Assembly (NCBI GenBank): GCA_964352985.1
Contig: CAYGUK010000004.1
Coordinates: 9,938 to 73,937 of the forward strand
Direction: 5' to 3'
Source: CAYGUK01 sp964352985
GTDB taxonomy: Bacteria; Pseudomonadota; Gammaproteobacteria; JAHCLG01
DNA length: 64,000 nt
The notes under the pieces are model-generated. The model was not told where the DNA came from, did not search any database, and saw only the letters and a program-made list of their open reading frames with translations. Shown here piece by piece: positions 51,775 through 60,526 of this stretch; the first letter of the stretch is position 1; each line of letters starts with the position of its first letter. Both the position numbers and the translations under genes were made by a program.

Positions 51775-51864
51775 AATTTTCATCCTTGCAAAACCCCAAA
51801 TACTCTCTAGTGTTAAGTAAAAGAATTTTAAATTTTTATATAAAAGTAATGTAAGGGAAGACAA

Positions 51865-53061
51865 ATGAATGATTTAAAAATTGCGACTGTGCAAGCTGCA
51901 CAGCAATCCGCACAACCTGATTCCACAAATTCTGACGCAAATACTTCAAATGAATTTAACAATACATTAAATGGTGAAGTCAGTAATATTTCGAGTAAAT
52001 CGCAACCTGCAAATACAACAGAAAAATCACAACCAGCACCAAAAGCTGATGTTCAACTCGCAGAGCAAGAAATTGTGGAAGATATCGAACAATTATTAAA
52101 TGAACAATTTGAATTAATCAGCGAGACCGAAATTTTAACTGAAAATATTGAAGAAACAATTAAATTACCTTTCACAGAACTTACAACTAACGATCCTACT
52201 ACAGCTGAACTCGAAGAAATTAATGTCGAAATTTCTTCAGAAGATAGTGGTCAGCCATTATTAAATCCTCAAAATTTAATTGATGAAATAGGGTCTGATG
52301 AATCGAATGTTATTAAAATTGATCCAACTAAAATAGAAGGATTACAAAAAACAAATCAACCCATCGTTGAAGCTAAACCCTTTTTACAAGCACAAGGCAT
52401 TAAAGCTTTTGTGAATTTACAACAACACGGCGAACAGAACTTAAATCAACAATCGAGTGATCATCAATTTCAACAGTCTTTTCAACATCAATTTTCGCAG
52501 CAATTTAACCAACACATTGGATTACAAAATAACAATGTCTCTCAATTTGAAAATTTTATCAATTTTCATCCACAACAAACGCAAGTAACACAGCCTAATT
52601 TGCAATCAACACCGCAAATAACGAATTCTTCCTCATTACCTGTTATTTCTTTTTCAACGCCTATGGGTGATGACTCATGGTCGAATGGATTTGTTGAACG
52701 CATCAATTTTATGACGAATAAAAATATTCAATCTGCTGAAATAAAGATTCATCCGCCAGAATTAGGCAGTATAATAGCGAAAATAAAAATTGAAGGCGGT
52801 GTCGCTGAATTATCATTTACGACACAACATGGGCATGTTAAAGAAGCCATCGAATCTAATATACCAAGATTGCGAGAAACATTGAGTCAAGATGGATTAA
52901 CGTTACTTGATGTAAATGTCTCGGAACAAAATTCTGAGCGACAAGAAACAACTCAATTTACATCGCAATCAGAACGTGTCGAAGATGACGGTAGTTTAGA
53001 TCGAGATAATAAAGCAGTTGAAATAAAAAATAGTGATCGCTTAATTGATTACTACGCTTAA
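51865..53061 (+). CDS. fliK: Flagellar hook-length control protein FliK
   Basis: A 398-aa protein that measures hook length and switches export to late substrates. The N-terminal two thirds are Gln/Asn/Ser/Thr-rich and poorly conserved, as in all FliK proteins (FQQSFQHQFSQQFNQHIG). The C-terminal Flg_hook domain (about 270-350) has AEIKIHPPELGSIIAKIKIEGG and LRETLSQDGLTLLDVNV. The start follows AAGGGAAG. It is divergent from flgB and its end overlaps the convergent msrB by 4 bases. Placement of fliK beside flgB is unusual; it commonly sits in the fli cluster. Confidence 0.9.
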   Translation: MNDLKIATVQAAQQSAQPDSTNSDANTSNEFNNTLNGEVSNISSKSQPANTTEKSQPAPKADVQLAEQEIVEDIEQLLNEQFELISETEILTENIEETIKLPFTELTTNDPTTAELEEINVEISSEDSGQPLLNPQNLIDEIGSDESNVIKIDPTKIEGLQKTNQPIVEAKPFLQAQGIKAFVNLQQHGEQNLNQQSSDHQFQQSFQHQFSQQFNQHIGLQNNNVSQFENFINFHPQQTQVTQPNLQSTPQITNSSSLPVISFSTPMGDDSWSNGFVERINFMTNKNIQSAEIKIHPPELGSIIAKIKIEGGVAELSFTTQHGHVKEAIESNIPRLRETLSQDGLTLLDVNVSEQNSERQETTQFTSQSERVEDDGSLDRDNKAVEIKNSDRLIDYYA

Positions 53062-53441
53062 TCTCGATTTAAATTTAATGCGCATGAATTAATACAATAG
53101 CGTAATCCTGTTGGTTTGGGGCCATCATCGAACACATGACCTAAATGCGCATCACAGTTTTTGCATTTCACTTCAATTCTAGTCATACCTTTGGAGTGAT
53201 CGACAACTTCAATAATGGCTGATTTATCCAGTGCTTCATAAAAACTAGGCCAACCGGAGCCCGAATCGAATTTTGTATCAGAAGAAAATAATTTAGCATC
53301 ACAACAAATACAATGATACGTGCCATCATCATGACAATTCCAATATTCACCGGTGAAAGCACGTTCTGTAGCACTTTCTCGAGTCACAGCATATTGTGTT
53401 TCGGTTAATTTATTTTTCCAATCATTTTTTCTTTCAGACAT
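53058..53441 (-). CDS. msrB: Peptide methionine-R-sulfoxide reductase MsrB
   Basis: Reduces the R form of methionine sulfoxide in damaged proteins. It is 127 aa, cytosolic. Zinc cysteines are in YHCICCDAKLF and VKCKNCDAHLGH, the catalytic Cys is in GLRYCINSCALNL, and the substrate region is FDSGSGWPSFYEAL. No signal peptide is present. It converges on fliK with a 4-base overlap. Confidence 0.95.
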   Translation of the reverse strand: MSERKNDWKNKLTETQYAVTRESATERAFTGEYWNCHDDGTYHCICCDAKLFSSDTKFDSGSGWPSFYEALDKSAIIEVVDHSKGMTRIEVKCKNCDAHLGHVFDDGPKPTGLRYCINSCALNLNRD

Positions 53442-53582
53442 ATTTCACCCCTAATGTCAAGCTATTTAATTTTCACCAATTATACATTATGTTACAAGGA
53501 TTTCTTAATATTACATTAAGCGAAGTAAAAATACCCGTCTATAATTAATAATGTAAAAACAAGATTATAGAGGTGCTAAGAA

Positions 53583-53966
53583 ATGAGTAACGGAAATGAA
53601 ATTTTACCAGATTTACTTCTTAAATTTGAAATTGAACATCCCGATATTGATGACTTATATCTTGAGGGTTATCAAGCTGGCTTAAAAAATCTAAGTGAAA
53701 GTATTAATCCTTACCCCAAAGATAGTGATAATCATCATTACTGGAATGAAGGATGGTGGGATGCTTTTTTTGAAGAAGCGCCTGTCTTTATGCCTTTAAC
53801 AGAATATTCACATGCCGGGGTTGTAGCTGATACCGCAATTCATTGTGCAAATGATGAAAGTTTAATCGATGAAAATAAAGAATCCTTATTCTCTCTACTA
53901 TTCCAAGTTATCACCTTATTATTTATTGGTGGATTAAGTTACACAATTTATGATTTTGCAACTTAA
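53583..53966 (+). CDS. RMF-like domain protein with C-terminal membrane anchor
   Basis: A 127-aa protein. Residues about 26-63 read YLEGYQAGLKNLSESINPYP then HHYWNEGWWDAF. This is the layout of ribosome modulation factor (GYxAG, then NPY/CPY, then WxxGWxxA), which in E. coli is a free 55-aa protein that dimerises ribosomes in stationary phase. Here an acidic stretch follows and then one membrane helix (about 102-122, LFSLLFQVITLLFIGGLSY). AGAGGTG precedes the ATG, and a TATAAT at 53540-53545 with a weak -35 lies upstream. Membrane-tethered ribosome binding is inference; the resemblance is short and could be chance. Confidence 0.72.
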   Translation: MSNGNEILPDLLLKFEIEHPDIDDLYLEGYQAGLKNLSESINPYPKDSDNHHYWNEGWWDAFFEEAPVFMPLTEYSHAGVVADTAIHCANDESLIDENKESLFSLLFQVITLLFIGGLSYTIYDFAT

Positions 53967-53982
53967 TAAAATTTGGTAATAT

Positions 53983-54002
53983 AGTCTTTTTAATAAAAGA
54001 CT
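53983..54002. terminator. Short perfect stem-loop after the RMF-like gene
   Basis: AGTCTTTT and AAAAGACT form an exact 8-bp stem with a TAAT loop just before the next gene. No T tract follows, so it may be a weak terminator or leader structure of the glycosidase-like gene. Confidence 0.3.
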
Positions 54003-54014
54003 GGAAAAGCGGAA

Positions 54015-54776
54015 TTGAAAGTAGTTGTAACTAAAATTTTATTATGGTCATTCGTGTTGCTTTGTAATACAAGCTGGGCTTTAAGCACGCAATGGCAACA
54101 ACTTTCCCCAGGCTTAAGTTACACTACACTCCTACCTTTTCCTCATAATAGCTTGGCACAAATTCATGTGTTCAAAATTCAACTTTCTAAATATAAAATT
54201 AAGCTATTTTTTGCTAAAGAAAATAATTTAGATAGCACTTATGTCAGTGAGTTAGGCAAAATGAGTCATGCCTTAATTGCAATTAACGGCGGATTTTTTT
54301 CACCTGAACTCAAACCATTGGGTTTACGTATACAAAATGGTGTCATTAAAAGTCCAATAAAAGGCACAAGTTGGTGGGGTGTTTTTATGATTAACCAACA
54401 AAATAAAGCATCTATTAATGCCAAAAGAAAATTTCGAAATTCACGCAATATTAAATATGCACTGCAAGCAGGTCCTAGATTGATTATTAATGGTGTTATC
54501 CCAAAATTAAAACCGGGAAACAGTGAGAGAACTGCATTAGGCATTACAAAGTCAGGGGATATTATTATTTTAGTCACACAAAATTCCCCAATTTCAACAT
54601 TACAATTAGCAAACATTATGAAAGATTCTTCACAAAATGGTGGGCTCGATTGTGTCAATGCCTTAAATCTTGACGGCGGTAGTTCTTCTCAACTCTATGC
54701 GAATATTGGACAATTCAAATTATCTGTGCCTAGTATTCGTGGCGTAGCAGATGTGATTGTTGTTCAAAGAAAATAA
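54015..54776 (+). CDS. Exported phosphodiester glycosidase (NAGPA/DUF2233) family protein
   Basis: A 253-aa protein with a signal peptide (MKVVVTKILLWSFVLLCNTSWA/LS). The domain has IAINGGFFSPELKPLGLRI, ALQAGPRLIINGV, and the late NALNLDGGSSSQLYA, the conserved blocks of the phosphodiester glycosidase family, which in mammals uncovers mannose-6-phosphate and in bacteria acts on glycans such as exopolysaccharide or wall polymers. The substrate here is unknown. The start is a TTG with GGAAAAG upstream; an ATG alternative is not available nearby. Confidence 0.85.
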   Translation: MKVVVTKILLWSFVLLCNTSWALSTQWQQLSPGLSYTTLLPFPHNSLAQIHVFKIQLSKYKIKLFFAKENNLDSTYVSELGKMSHALIAINGGFFSPELKPLGLRIQNGVIKSPIKGTSWWGVFMINQQNKASINAKRKFRNSRNIKYALQAGPRLIINGVIPKLKPGNSERTALGITKSGDIIILVTQNSPISTLQLANIMKDSSQNGGLDCVNALNLDGGSSSQLYANIGQFKLSVPSIRGVADVIVVQRK

Positions 54777-54901
54777 TTATTTTAGACTCATTATTTTGCT
54801 CTATTTTCTCCTAATCAAATAATGGAACTTGTTTTAATATGATTATCTTTATAATTTTAATGTTTACAATAAGAATCTATTAAAATAAGCGACGATTAAT
54901 T

Positions 54902-55558
54902 ATGTTTTTTGTACCTGACTTCAGTCACTTAATTATACTCGATCACTCTGTTGCAGAGGACTTTGGCATTCAAAGTAGAATGGAAATAAGATTTGACCAA
55001 ATAAATAACGTTCAATATCCTGTTCTAAATTTAAAATTTATCTATGAACAACTCAAAATATATTCATTGTTTCATTCTACATCAACTTCATTAATTGATA
55101 TCACTCAAGTAAATAACATTGATAATTTAAATTACTACCAACTAATTTTACAAGCGATGACTCGGTTTATTAAATTGGAAGAGTTAAATTTTTCATTTAT
55201 CGATAATGTAGAACCCTCAATAATTGAAACATTTATAATACTTTTCAAAGAAAATTATGTTGACCCTTTTCTGAAAGCAAATAATTATTTACCTATCTTC
55301 AGTTTTGTTGTTAGTACTAATTTTGAAATGTTCATGATTGATAGAATTGTTAGACAGCATTTTAATGGTGATCATTACAATCAAATATCAATTCATTATT
55401 ATTTACAAGAAGAAGATGAATGTCTCGATTATAGTGAAGAATTAGAAGAAAGGTATGATCCATTAAGCACAAGCATGAATGTTAATAGTGATTTAATGGA
55501 GATTGAAGAACCTGAACAAGTCATAACTCATTCTCCATTTATTCATAGGCGGAAATAA
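54902..55558 (+). CDS. Unknown cytosolic protein
   Basis: A 218-aa protein without signal peptide or membrane helix. It is rich in Ile, Phe, Asn and Tyr (LNFSFIDNVEPSIIETFIILF), with an acidic region at about 180-205 (YLQEEDECLDYSEELEERYDP) and a short basic end (PFIHRRK). No family was recognised. Amino-acid use is unlike the house-keeping neighbours and suits a lineage-specific protein, perhaps a secreted effector, which the sequence alone cannot show. It is isolated, with about 125 bases upstream and a convergent neighbour. Confidence 0.7.
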   Translation: MFFVPDFSHLIILDHSVAEDFGIQSRMEIRFDQINNVQYPVLNLKFIYEQLKIYSLFHSTSTSLIDITQVNNIDNLNYYQLILQAMTRFIKLEELNFSFIDNVEPSIIETFIILFKENYVDPFLKANNYLPIFSFVVSTNFEMFMIDRIVRQHFNGDHYNQISIHYYLQEEDECLDYSEELEERYDPLSTSMNVNSDLMEIEEPEQVITHSPFIHRRK

Positions 55559-55593
55559 CATAATTCAACTTTAATGTCATTCCCAGATTAAGT

Positions 55594-56265
55594 TTAAGTT
55601 AAAAATCTTGAATTCTCTAACCACCTTTGATCAGGATAGTAGGCAAATAATAATGTTCCCTCTTTTAACGAACGAACTAATGGTCGAATCATTTTTTTGC
55701 TCACAGCAAAACAACCATAACTACGTCCTAAACGGTCGTAACGTCTAGCGAAAGATTGCGACACATACCAAGCGCCATGCATTACAATATTACGTCGATA
55801 AGCATTGTCATTAAAACCCTTATCTAATCCTTTTAAGCGTAAGGATAATCCATCGTGACCATAATATGATTTACCTGTTAAAAAAACACCAATACTTGAT
55901 TCGAGACTATTAGTTCTATCAGATACACGTCTCACTCGATACATGCCACTATTTTTGCCATGCGCTACTAAGGCACGAAATTTTAATTTTTTTGTGACCA
56001 TGTTAAAAACCCATAATCGTGGTCTTGCAGAACGCAAATCATAATTGATGATAGTTAGAATTTTTTTATCATCCAAACCTAACTTTCGGGCTTTATGATA
56101 TGCGGTGACCGCTAATCTTAAAACTTTCTCATTTAATGCTGGTGCTTGTTTTTTTAATATAGCGATTTCTTTTGTGGAATTAATTTTATGATGTTGGTTT
56201 GCGAACGTAACTTGAAAAAAAATAATAGACAATAAAAATACTTGAATGATCTTTAATAAGTTCAT
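55594..56265 (-). CDS. YkuD_2 (murein L,D-transpeptidase-like) exported protein
   Basis: A 223-aa protein with a signal peptide (MNLLKIIQVFLLSIIFFQVTFA/NQ). The domain matches the YkuD_2 family (L,D-transpeptidase catalytic-domain-like): DLRSARPRLWVFNMVTKKL, LVAHGKNSG, SSIGVFLTGKSYYGHDGLSL, and the His/Cys box NIVMHGAW...GRSYGCFAV, in which His and Cys are the presumed catalytic pair. It likely acts on peptidoglycan peptides in the periplasm; the exact reaction is not known for this subgroup. The start at 56265 is preferred to 56289. Confidence 0.85.
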   Translation of the reverse strand: MNLLKIIQVFLLSIIFFQVTFANQHHKINSTKEIAILKKQAPALNEKVLRLAVTAYHKARKLGLDDKKILTIINYDLRSARPRLWVFNMVTKKLKFRALVAHGKNSGMYRVRRVSDRTNSLESSIGVFLTGKSYYGHDGLSLRLKGLDKGFNDNAYRRNIVMHGAWYVSQSFARRYDRLGRSYGCFAVSKKMIRPLVRSLKEGTLLFAYYPDQRWLENSRFLT

Positions 56266-56631
56266 ACTCAACCCCAATACTATTTGCAAAATTTAACTAC
56301 ATTACTTCACTGTAACTGTATAAAGCTAATGCAGTATAAACAGATATCTCAGTTTATACTGAATAGCTCCCTTCCCCCGAAGGTTTTCAAAATTCTTTGT
56401 TGCGTTTTGCTGGCAAATTATTTTGATTAGGCCAACAAAAATGGTATTCAATATGATGAGTAAGTAAGCAAAAATAATTTTATATTGGAAAATAAAAAAA
56501 GTACAGAGAAAAAATATGTTACAAAATAATTTTCTAAATTGTCGCATTTGCCTATTACTAAATCTTCAAAATAAATATTTGGAGAACCATACCTAGCTAG
56601 AACTAAAAGATCAAGTCAATTTTTTCACATG
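56266..56631. other. Non-coding stretch
   Basis: About 366 bases without a supported gene. A 73-codon minus-strand frame (56326-56547) is hydrophobic (FFLCTFFIFQYKIIFAYLLIILNTIF) but has no good ribosome site or recognisable domain, and the composition of this AT-rich DNA can produce such a frame by chance. The stretch may hold promoters for the YkuD_2 gene. Nothing else was seen. Confidence 0.5.
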
Positions 56632-57153
56632 TTAATCTTGTCTTTTATAGACATTTAATTGTTGCCATTGTCTGATTATTTCAGGGACTGATGTATCTTT
56701 GTCACTAAAATCACTTAATTGAATCACATCTTTCGTAGGGACATTAGCATTTTTACAGCGAATAACTGCTTTAACTAAGGCATAAGCACATAATGTATTC
56801 TTACTGTAAAAACACTGTTTCATATAAATATATTTTTCATCACAACCCAAAAATGTGGACTCAACACGAAATTTTGCAAAAGGTTTTATTGCTCTAAAAT
56901 AGCTGAGCTCAGCCGCCGCTAAAACGGGTATCCATTTTTTTTGTAAAAATTTTTTTAATAAATTAGTTTCAGCAATAAAATATGTGCGGGCTAAATCCAT
57001 AAATGCGTTATATCTTGAATTTGTCATGTGAAAATTAAAATCACAATCCCATGGCATCACGCGAAAAGATATTTTAGAAGATTGCTCTAATGTGATACGA
57101 CCAGCAAAAAAGCATTTAATAATCACTCTAATTAATCTTATATATAAATTCAT
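56632..57153 (-). CDS. Hotdog-fold acyl-CoA thioesterase family protein
   Basis: A 173-aa protein of the 4HBT hotdog superfamily, close to the THEM6-like group: SKISFRVMPWDCDFNFHMTNSRYNAFMDLAR is the conserved core where an Asn-His-Met segment and the long central helix lie, and ELSYFRAIKPFAKFRVES follows. Such proteins hydrolyse acyl-CoA or acyl-ACP. The substrate is unknown. It starts 7 bases after comEC ends and is probably co-transcribed. Confidence 0.8.
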   Translation of the reverse strand: MNLYIRLIRVIIKCFFAGRITLEQSSKISFRVMPWDCDFNFHMTNSRYNAFMDLARTYFIAETNLLKKFLQKKWIPVLAAAELSYFRAIKPFAKFRVESTFLGCDEKYIYMKQCFYSKNTLCAYALVKAVIRCKNANVPTKDVIQLSDFSDKDTSVPEIIRQWQQLNVYKRQD

Positions 57154-57160
57154 ATTACCT

Positions 57161-59431
57161 CTACTTATGTTGCTCCAAATAACATTCCGGATGTAAATGA
57201 TGTTGATTAATACGCAAAGTTATCATCCCACAGGTGGCCGTATTATAAGACGTTATTCCTAATAAATGATAGCGTTTTAAAACGCTATCATTGGGAAAAT
57301 GAAAACGATTAAGGTATCCCGTTGCAAATAACACAACTTTTGGTTGCACTTTTTTTAAAAAAAGTAAGCTGGATGAAGTTTTACTACCATGATGAGGAGC
57401 GACTAAAATATCACAGCGTAATAGCGTAGGATGTGAAACTAACCATTGTTCTACTTTTTTCTCGATGTCACCGGTTAACAAAATACAATGATCTTTTGTT
57501 TGAATTTTTAACACACACGAACTGTTGTTATCGGCATATTGACTATTTTTAACAGGAAATAACACATTAAAATTAATGTCATCCCAACGCCAATGCTGAC
57601 CACGATAACAATAATTTGCATGATAAGGTAAAAGCTTTTTGGGAATACTTGTTAATATTTTTTTTATACTATAGCTCTGTAATAATGATTTTGCGCCACC
57701 AATATGATCATTATCACCGTGACTAATCATCAACATTGATATTTTATTAATATTTTCATACTGTAAAAAAGGAATAATCACACTTTGGCCGGTATTAAAA
57801 CTTGGACTTAATTTCGGTCCAGTATCATAAATTAAGACATGATGCGCCGTTCTGACCACAACACTTAGACCTTGCCCAACATCTAAAATATTCACCCACA
57901 TATTTCCAACTTGTGGATGAGAACGCGGTGGAAAAAAAATAAGAAAAAGCCAACAACATCCCACCCATTTTCCAGGAAATCCTTTTGGCAATAAAATTAA
58001 ACAATAACCTATCACGCAAAGCAATAAAACAATAAATGTCATGCCATTAACCGTTAAACTAGCTATGGGTAAATATGCGAGCCAGGTTAAAAATAGCCAA
58101 AAAACATGAAATAAGAACCATGCAATAATTAGTAATAATTTACCAATAACGGGAAATAACAATAAGAAAAATAAAGCCATTAATAAACAGGGAAGTAAAA
58201 TTGCAAAATAAGGAATTGCAAGACCATTTGCAATAAATGAAAGAATTGAAACTTGGTGAAAATAAAAAGCGCTAATGGGAAACATTGCTAAACTAATTGT
58301 TAATTGCATTTTTAACCAATAAAACCGATGATGTTTTTTATTAACGCGCAAACTAAAACAATAAATAATCATACCCACACAATAAAATGACAGCCAAAAG
58401 CTAGCACTGTATAAACTCAAAGGATTAAATAATAAAATAATACCAATCGCGATTAGCAAACTTGATAACAAAGGTAAAGGATAACGGAATATTCGCGCAA
58501 GCAAATACACCGCAAGCATAATTAATGCGCGAGTCGTTGGCAATGAAAATCCAGCTAATCCTGCATAAATAAAAGCACCAATCAGTGAAACTATAGCAGC
58601 GACTGTATCTGGAGAAGCAAACCGATAAACCATTTTGAAATAGCTACAACTCCATCTGATTATAAAAAATAATAAACCAGCTATTAAGCCAATATGTAAT
58701 CCTGAAATTGCAACTAAATGATTGGTGCCGGTTATTTTTAAAATTTGCCAATCCGTTTCCGTAATATCATTTCGATCACCAACAGACAATGCCTTTATAA
58801 ATCCGACTTGCGGGTAAGATATTAAATTTTGATCAATTTTATTTACAATTAATTGCCTTAAATTTTGTAAATCATTTCTTTTAAAATCCTTTAACATTTT
58901 ATTTTTCTGACTATTTTTAACATAGCCCGTAGCAACGATATTATGTAACGATAACCACCTCGCATAATTAAATCCACCTGGATTAAAGTAACCATGTGGG
59001 CGTTTTAATTTAACGATTAACTGCCAAACTTGACCATTTTGAATAGGCTTTGTGTTATGGTACCAATTCAATCTCACCAAAAAAGGATAGGTAATCACTT
59101 GCTTTTGATTTAACACTTGGTTAACTCGAAAAATAAAATGACTTCTATCCTTGGTAATTGCGGGTAAGCTGACAATTTGTCCAGAAACTAATAAAGAACG
59201 ATTCTCATATTGTTGGGGCAATTCATTCGCTGCCTGATTTATAGCGCATACACTATAAACAAAAATGCCACTCATCAAACAAAAAATAGATAATTTAAAT
59301 CTTATTTTCAATAAGATAGTTAACAGCGAACAGGAAAAATAGCCTATAATTAGAAAGGTCAAATTTAATATTGGTGTTAATACGATGGCAAATATCACAC
59401 CAATAAAAAAAGCAAACATGAGTAAACGCAT
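57161..59431 (-). CDS. comEC: DNA internalisation channel protein ComEC/Rec2
   Basis: Inner-membrane channel for uptake of single-stranded DNA in natural transformation. It is 756 aa with an N-terminal DUF4131-type domain, a Competence domain with about ten helices (TGTNHLVAISGLHIGLIAGL is the diagnostic motif) and a C-terminal metallo-beta-lactamase-like nuclease domain (DVGQGLSVVV, SHGDNDHIGGAKSLL, APHHGSKTSSS). All metal-binding motifs of the last domain are kept. It suggests that the organism can, or once could, take up DNA. Confidence 0.94.
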   Translation of the reverse strand: MRLLMFAFFIGVIFAIVLTPILNLTFLIIGYFSCSLLTILLKIRFKLSIFCLMSGIFVYSVCAINQAANELPQQYENRSLLVSGQIVSLPAITKDRSHFIFRVNQVLNQKQVITYPFLVRLNWYHNTKPIQNGQVWQLIVKLKRPHGYFNPGGFNYARWLSLHNIVATGYVKNSQKNKMLKDFKRNDLQNLRQLIVNKIDQNLISYPQVGFIKALSVGDRNDITETDWQILKITGTNHLVAISGLHIGLIAGLLFFIIRWSCSYFKMVYRFASPDTVAAIVSLIGAFIYAGLAGFSLPTTRALIMLAVYLLARIFRYPLPLLSSLLIAIGIILLFNPLSLYSASFWLSFYCVGMIIYCFSLRVNKKHHRFYWLKMQLTISLAMFPISAFYFHQVSILSFIANGLAIPYFAILLPCLLMALFFLLLFPVIGKLLLIIAWFLFHVFWLFLTWLAYLPIASLTVNGMTFIVLLLCVIGYCLILLPKGFPGKWVGCCWLFLIFFPPRSHPQVGNMWVNILDVGQGLSVVVRTAHHVLIYDTGPKLSPSFNTGQSVIIPFLQYENINKISMLMISHGDNDHIGGAKSLLQSYSIKKILTSIPKKLLPYHANYCYRGQHWRWDDINFNVLFPVKNSQYADNNSSCVLKIQTKDHCILLTGDIEKKVEQWLVSHPTLLRCDILVAPHHGSKTSSSLLFLKKVQPKVVLFATGYLNRFHFPNDSVLKRYHLLGITSYNTATCGMITLRINQHHLHPECYLEQHK

Positions 59432-59522
59432 ATCAATATTCTAATATTATGCGCCCCCTGTCTGCTTTGTCAGAATGATAACCCAACATAGGAATAAAAG
59501 GCTAGAAGTTTAGGATATAAAA

Positions 59523-60041
59523 GTGAGAAAATTTTTAAAAAAGCACATGCCTGATCCAGCAAAAATCAGAGAACACAAATATGTTCGAATCTTCGGTTCA
59601 AGTTTAACTCATCCGAGTCTATGGATTTTTAATCGACGCTCAACTGCCTGGGCTTTTACTATTGGTTTATTCTGCATGTTCATACCATTGCCCTTCCAAA
59701 TGGTTATTGCTGCAGCCTTTGCAATTTTATTACGCGCAAATATTCCCGTCTCTGTGGTATTAGTTTGGATCACCAACCCTATCACTATCCCACCCATGTT
59801 TTATTTTGCTTATAAATTAGGTGCAACAATATTAGATATACCCTCTCGTCCTTTTACTTTTGAATTATCATTTGAATGGCTATTTCATCAGATCGGTCAA
59901 ATTTGGGAACCCCTATTACTCGGCAGTTTTATCTGTGGCATAGTTTCTGCAATCATTGGACACATGATAATAAAAATCCTCTGGCGAATTATGATTACTC
60001 GAGCATGGCTTGCTAGAAAAAGAAATCGGCAAACACGATAA
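59523..60041 (+). CDS. DUF2062 family membrane protein
   Basis: A 172-aa inner-membrane protein of the DUF2062 family. Marks: PSLWIFNRRSTAWAFTIGLF, FIPLPFQMVIAAAFAILLRANIP and VWITNPITIPPMFYFAYKLG, with three to four helices. Function is unknown. The start is GTG with AGGAT upstream. It diverges from comEC and converges with the gene at 60060. Confidence 0.85.
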   Translation: MRKFLKKHMPDPAKIREHKYVRIFGSSLTHPSLWIFNRRSTAWAFTIGLFCMFIPLPFQMVIAAAFAILLRANIPVSVVLVWITNPITIPPMFYFAYKLGATILDIPSRPFTFELSFEWLFHQIGQIWEPLLLGSFICGIVSAIIGHMIIKILWRIMITRAWLARKRNRQTR

Positions 60042-60059
60042 CCATCATCGTAAACTACT

Positions 60060-60434
60060 TTAAACTTTTATATCAAAAAGATTTATCTTAGTTTCACCGT
60101 TATTGATAACATCAAGAAATGCGGTGACAGGTTCTGATTTAGCTTGCTCTGCTTTTTGAGCAATTTTGTGTTGTAACTGTTCAAGATGATCTGCTAACAA
60201 CTCTTGAAGTTTTGCAAAATCAATTTCACCATTTTCATTGACAATACCTTCAGCTTTTTCACCAAATTTTTCCAACAACTTTTCTTTAAGTTGCATGGGA
60301 TCAATCGCGCCATTGGTAAACTTATCTTTAATATTGTCGACTTGATGTTGAACTTGTACTTTTGCTTGTGAAGGCGAAATAATTGAATTTAATACACCAC
60401 CGATCAGCGGCGCAAGCATTGCTAACCCTGCCAT
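60060..60434 (-). CDS. Small helical protein of unknown function
   Basis: A 124-aa protein. The N-terminus is hydrophobic and Gly-rich (MAGLAMLAPLIGGVLNSIISPS), then an all-helical, charged region (about 25-105) with coiled-coil features and a Gln/Glu/Lys-rich composition (LLADHLEQLQHKIAQKAEQAK), then a short end (NNGETKINLFDIKV). No family was recognised. AAGG lies in front of the ATG. It could associate with membranes through the first 20 residues. Confidence 0.65.
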   Translation of the reverse strand: MAGLAMLAPLIGGVLNSIISPSQAKVQVQHQVDNIKDKFTNGAIDPMQLKEKLLEKFGEKAEGIVNENGEIDFAKLQELLADHLEQLQHKIAQKAEQAKSEPVTAFLDVINNGETKINLFDIKV

Positions 60435-60497
60435 AATAATCTTCCTTACCCAATAATAGTTATTCTCTTTAACTATAAGGTTAGTTCATGTTAGATA

Positions 60498-60515
60498 ATT
60501 GTCAAAAGTGACAAT
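60498..60515. repeat. Inverted repeat downstream of lolD
   Basis: ATTGTCA and TGACAAT are exact reverse complements around a 4-base loop, in the gap between lolD and the gene at 60060. It could be a weak terminator for lolD or an operator for the gene at 60060. There is no T tract. Confidence 0.25.
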
Positions 60516-60526
60516 GTGCGACATCA

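Noticed and set aside
56326..56547. 73-codon hydrophobic frame as a membrane protein gene
   Set aside because: No convincing ribosome site, no family resemblance, and a composition expected from AT-rich non-coding DNA.
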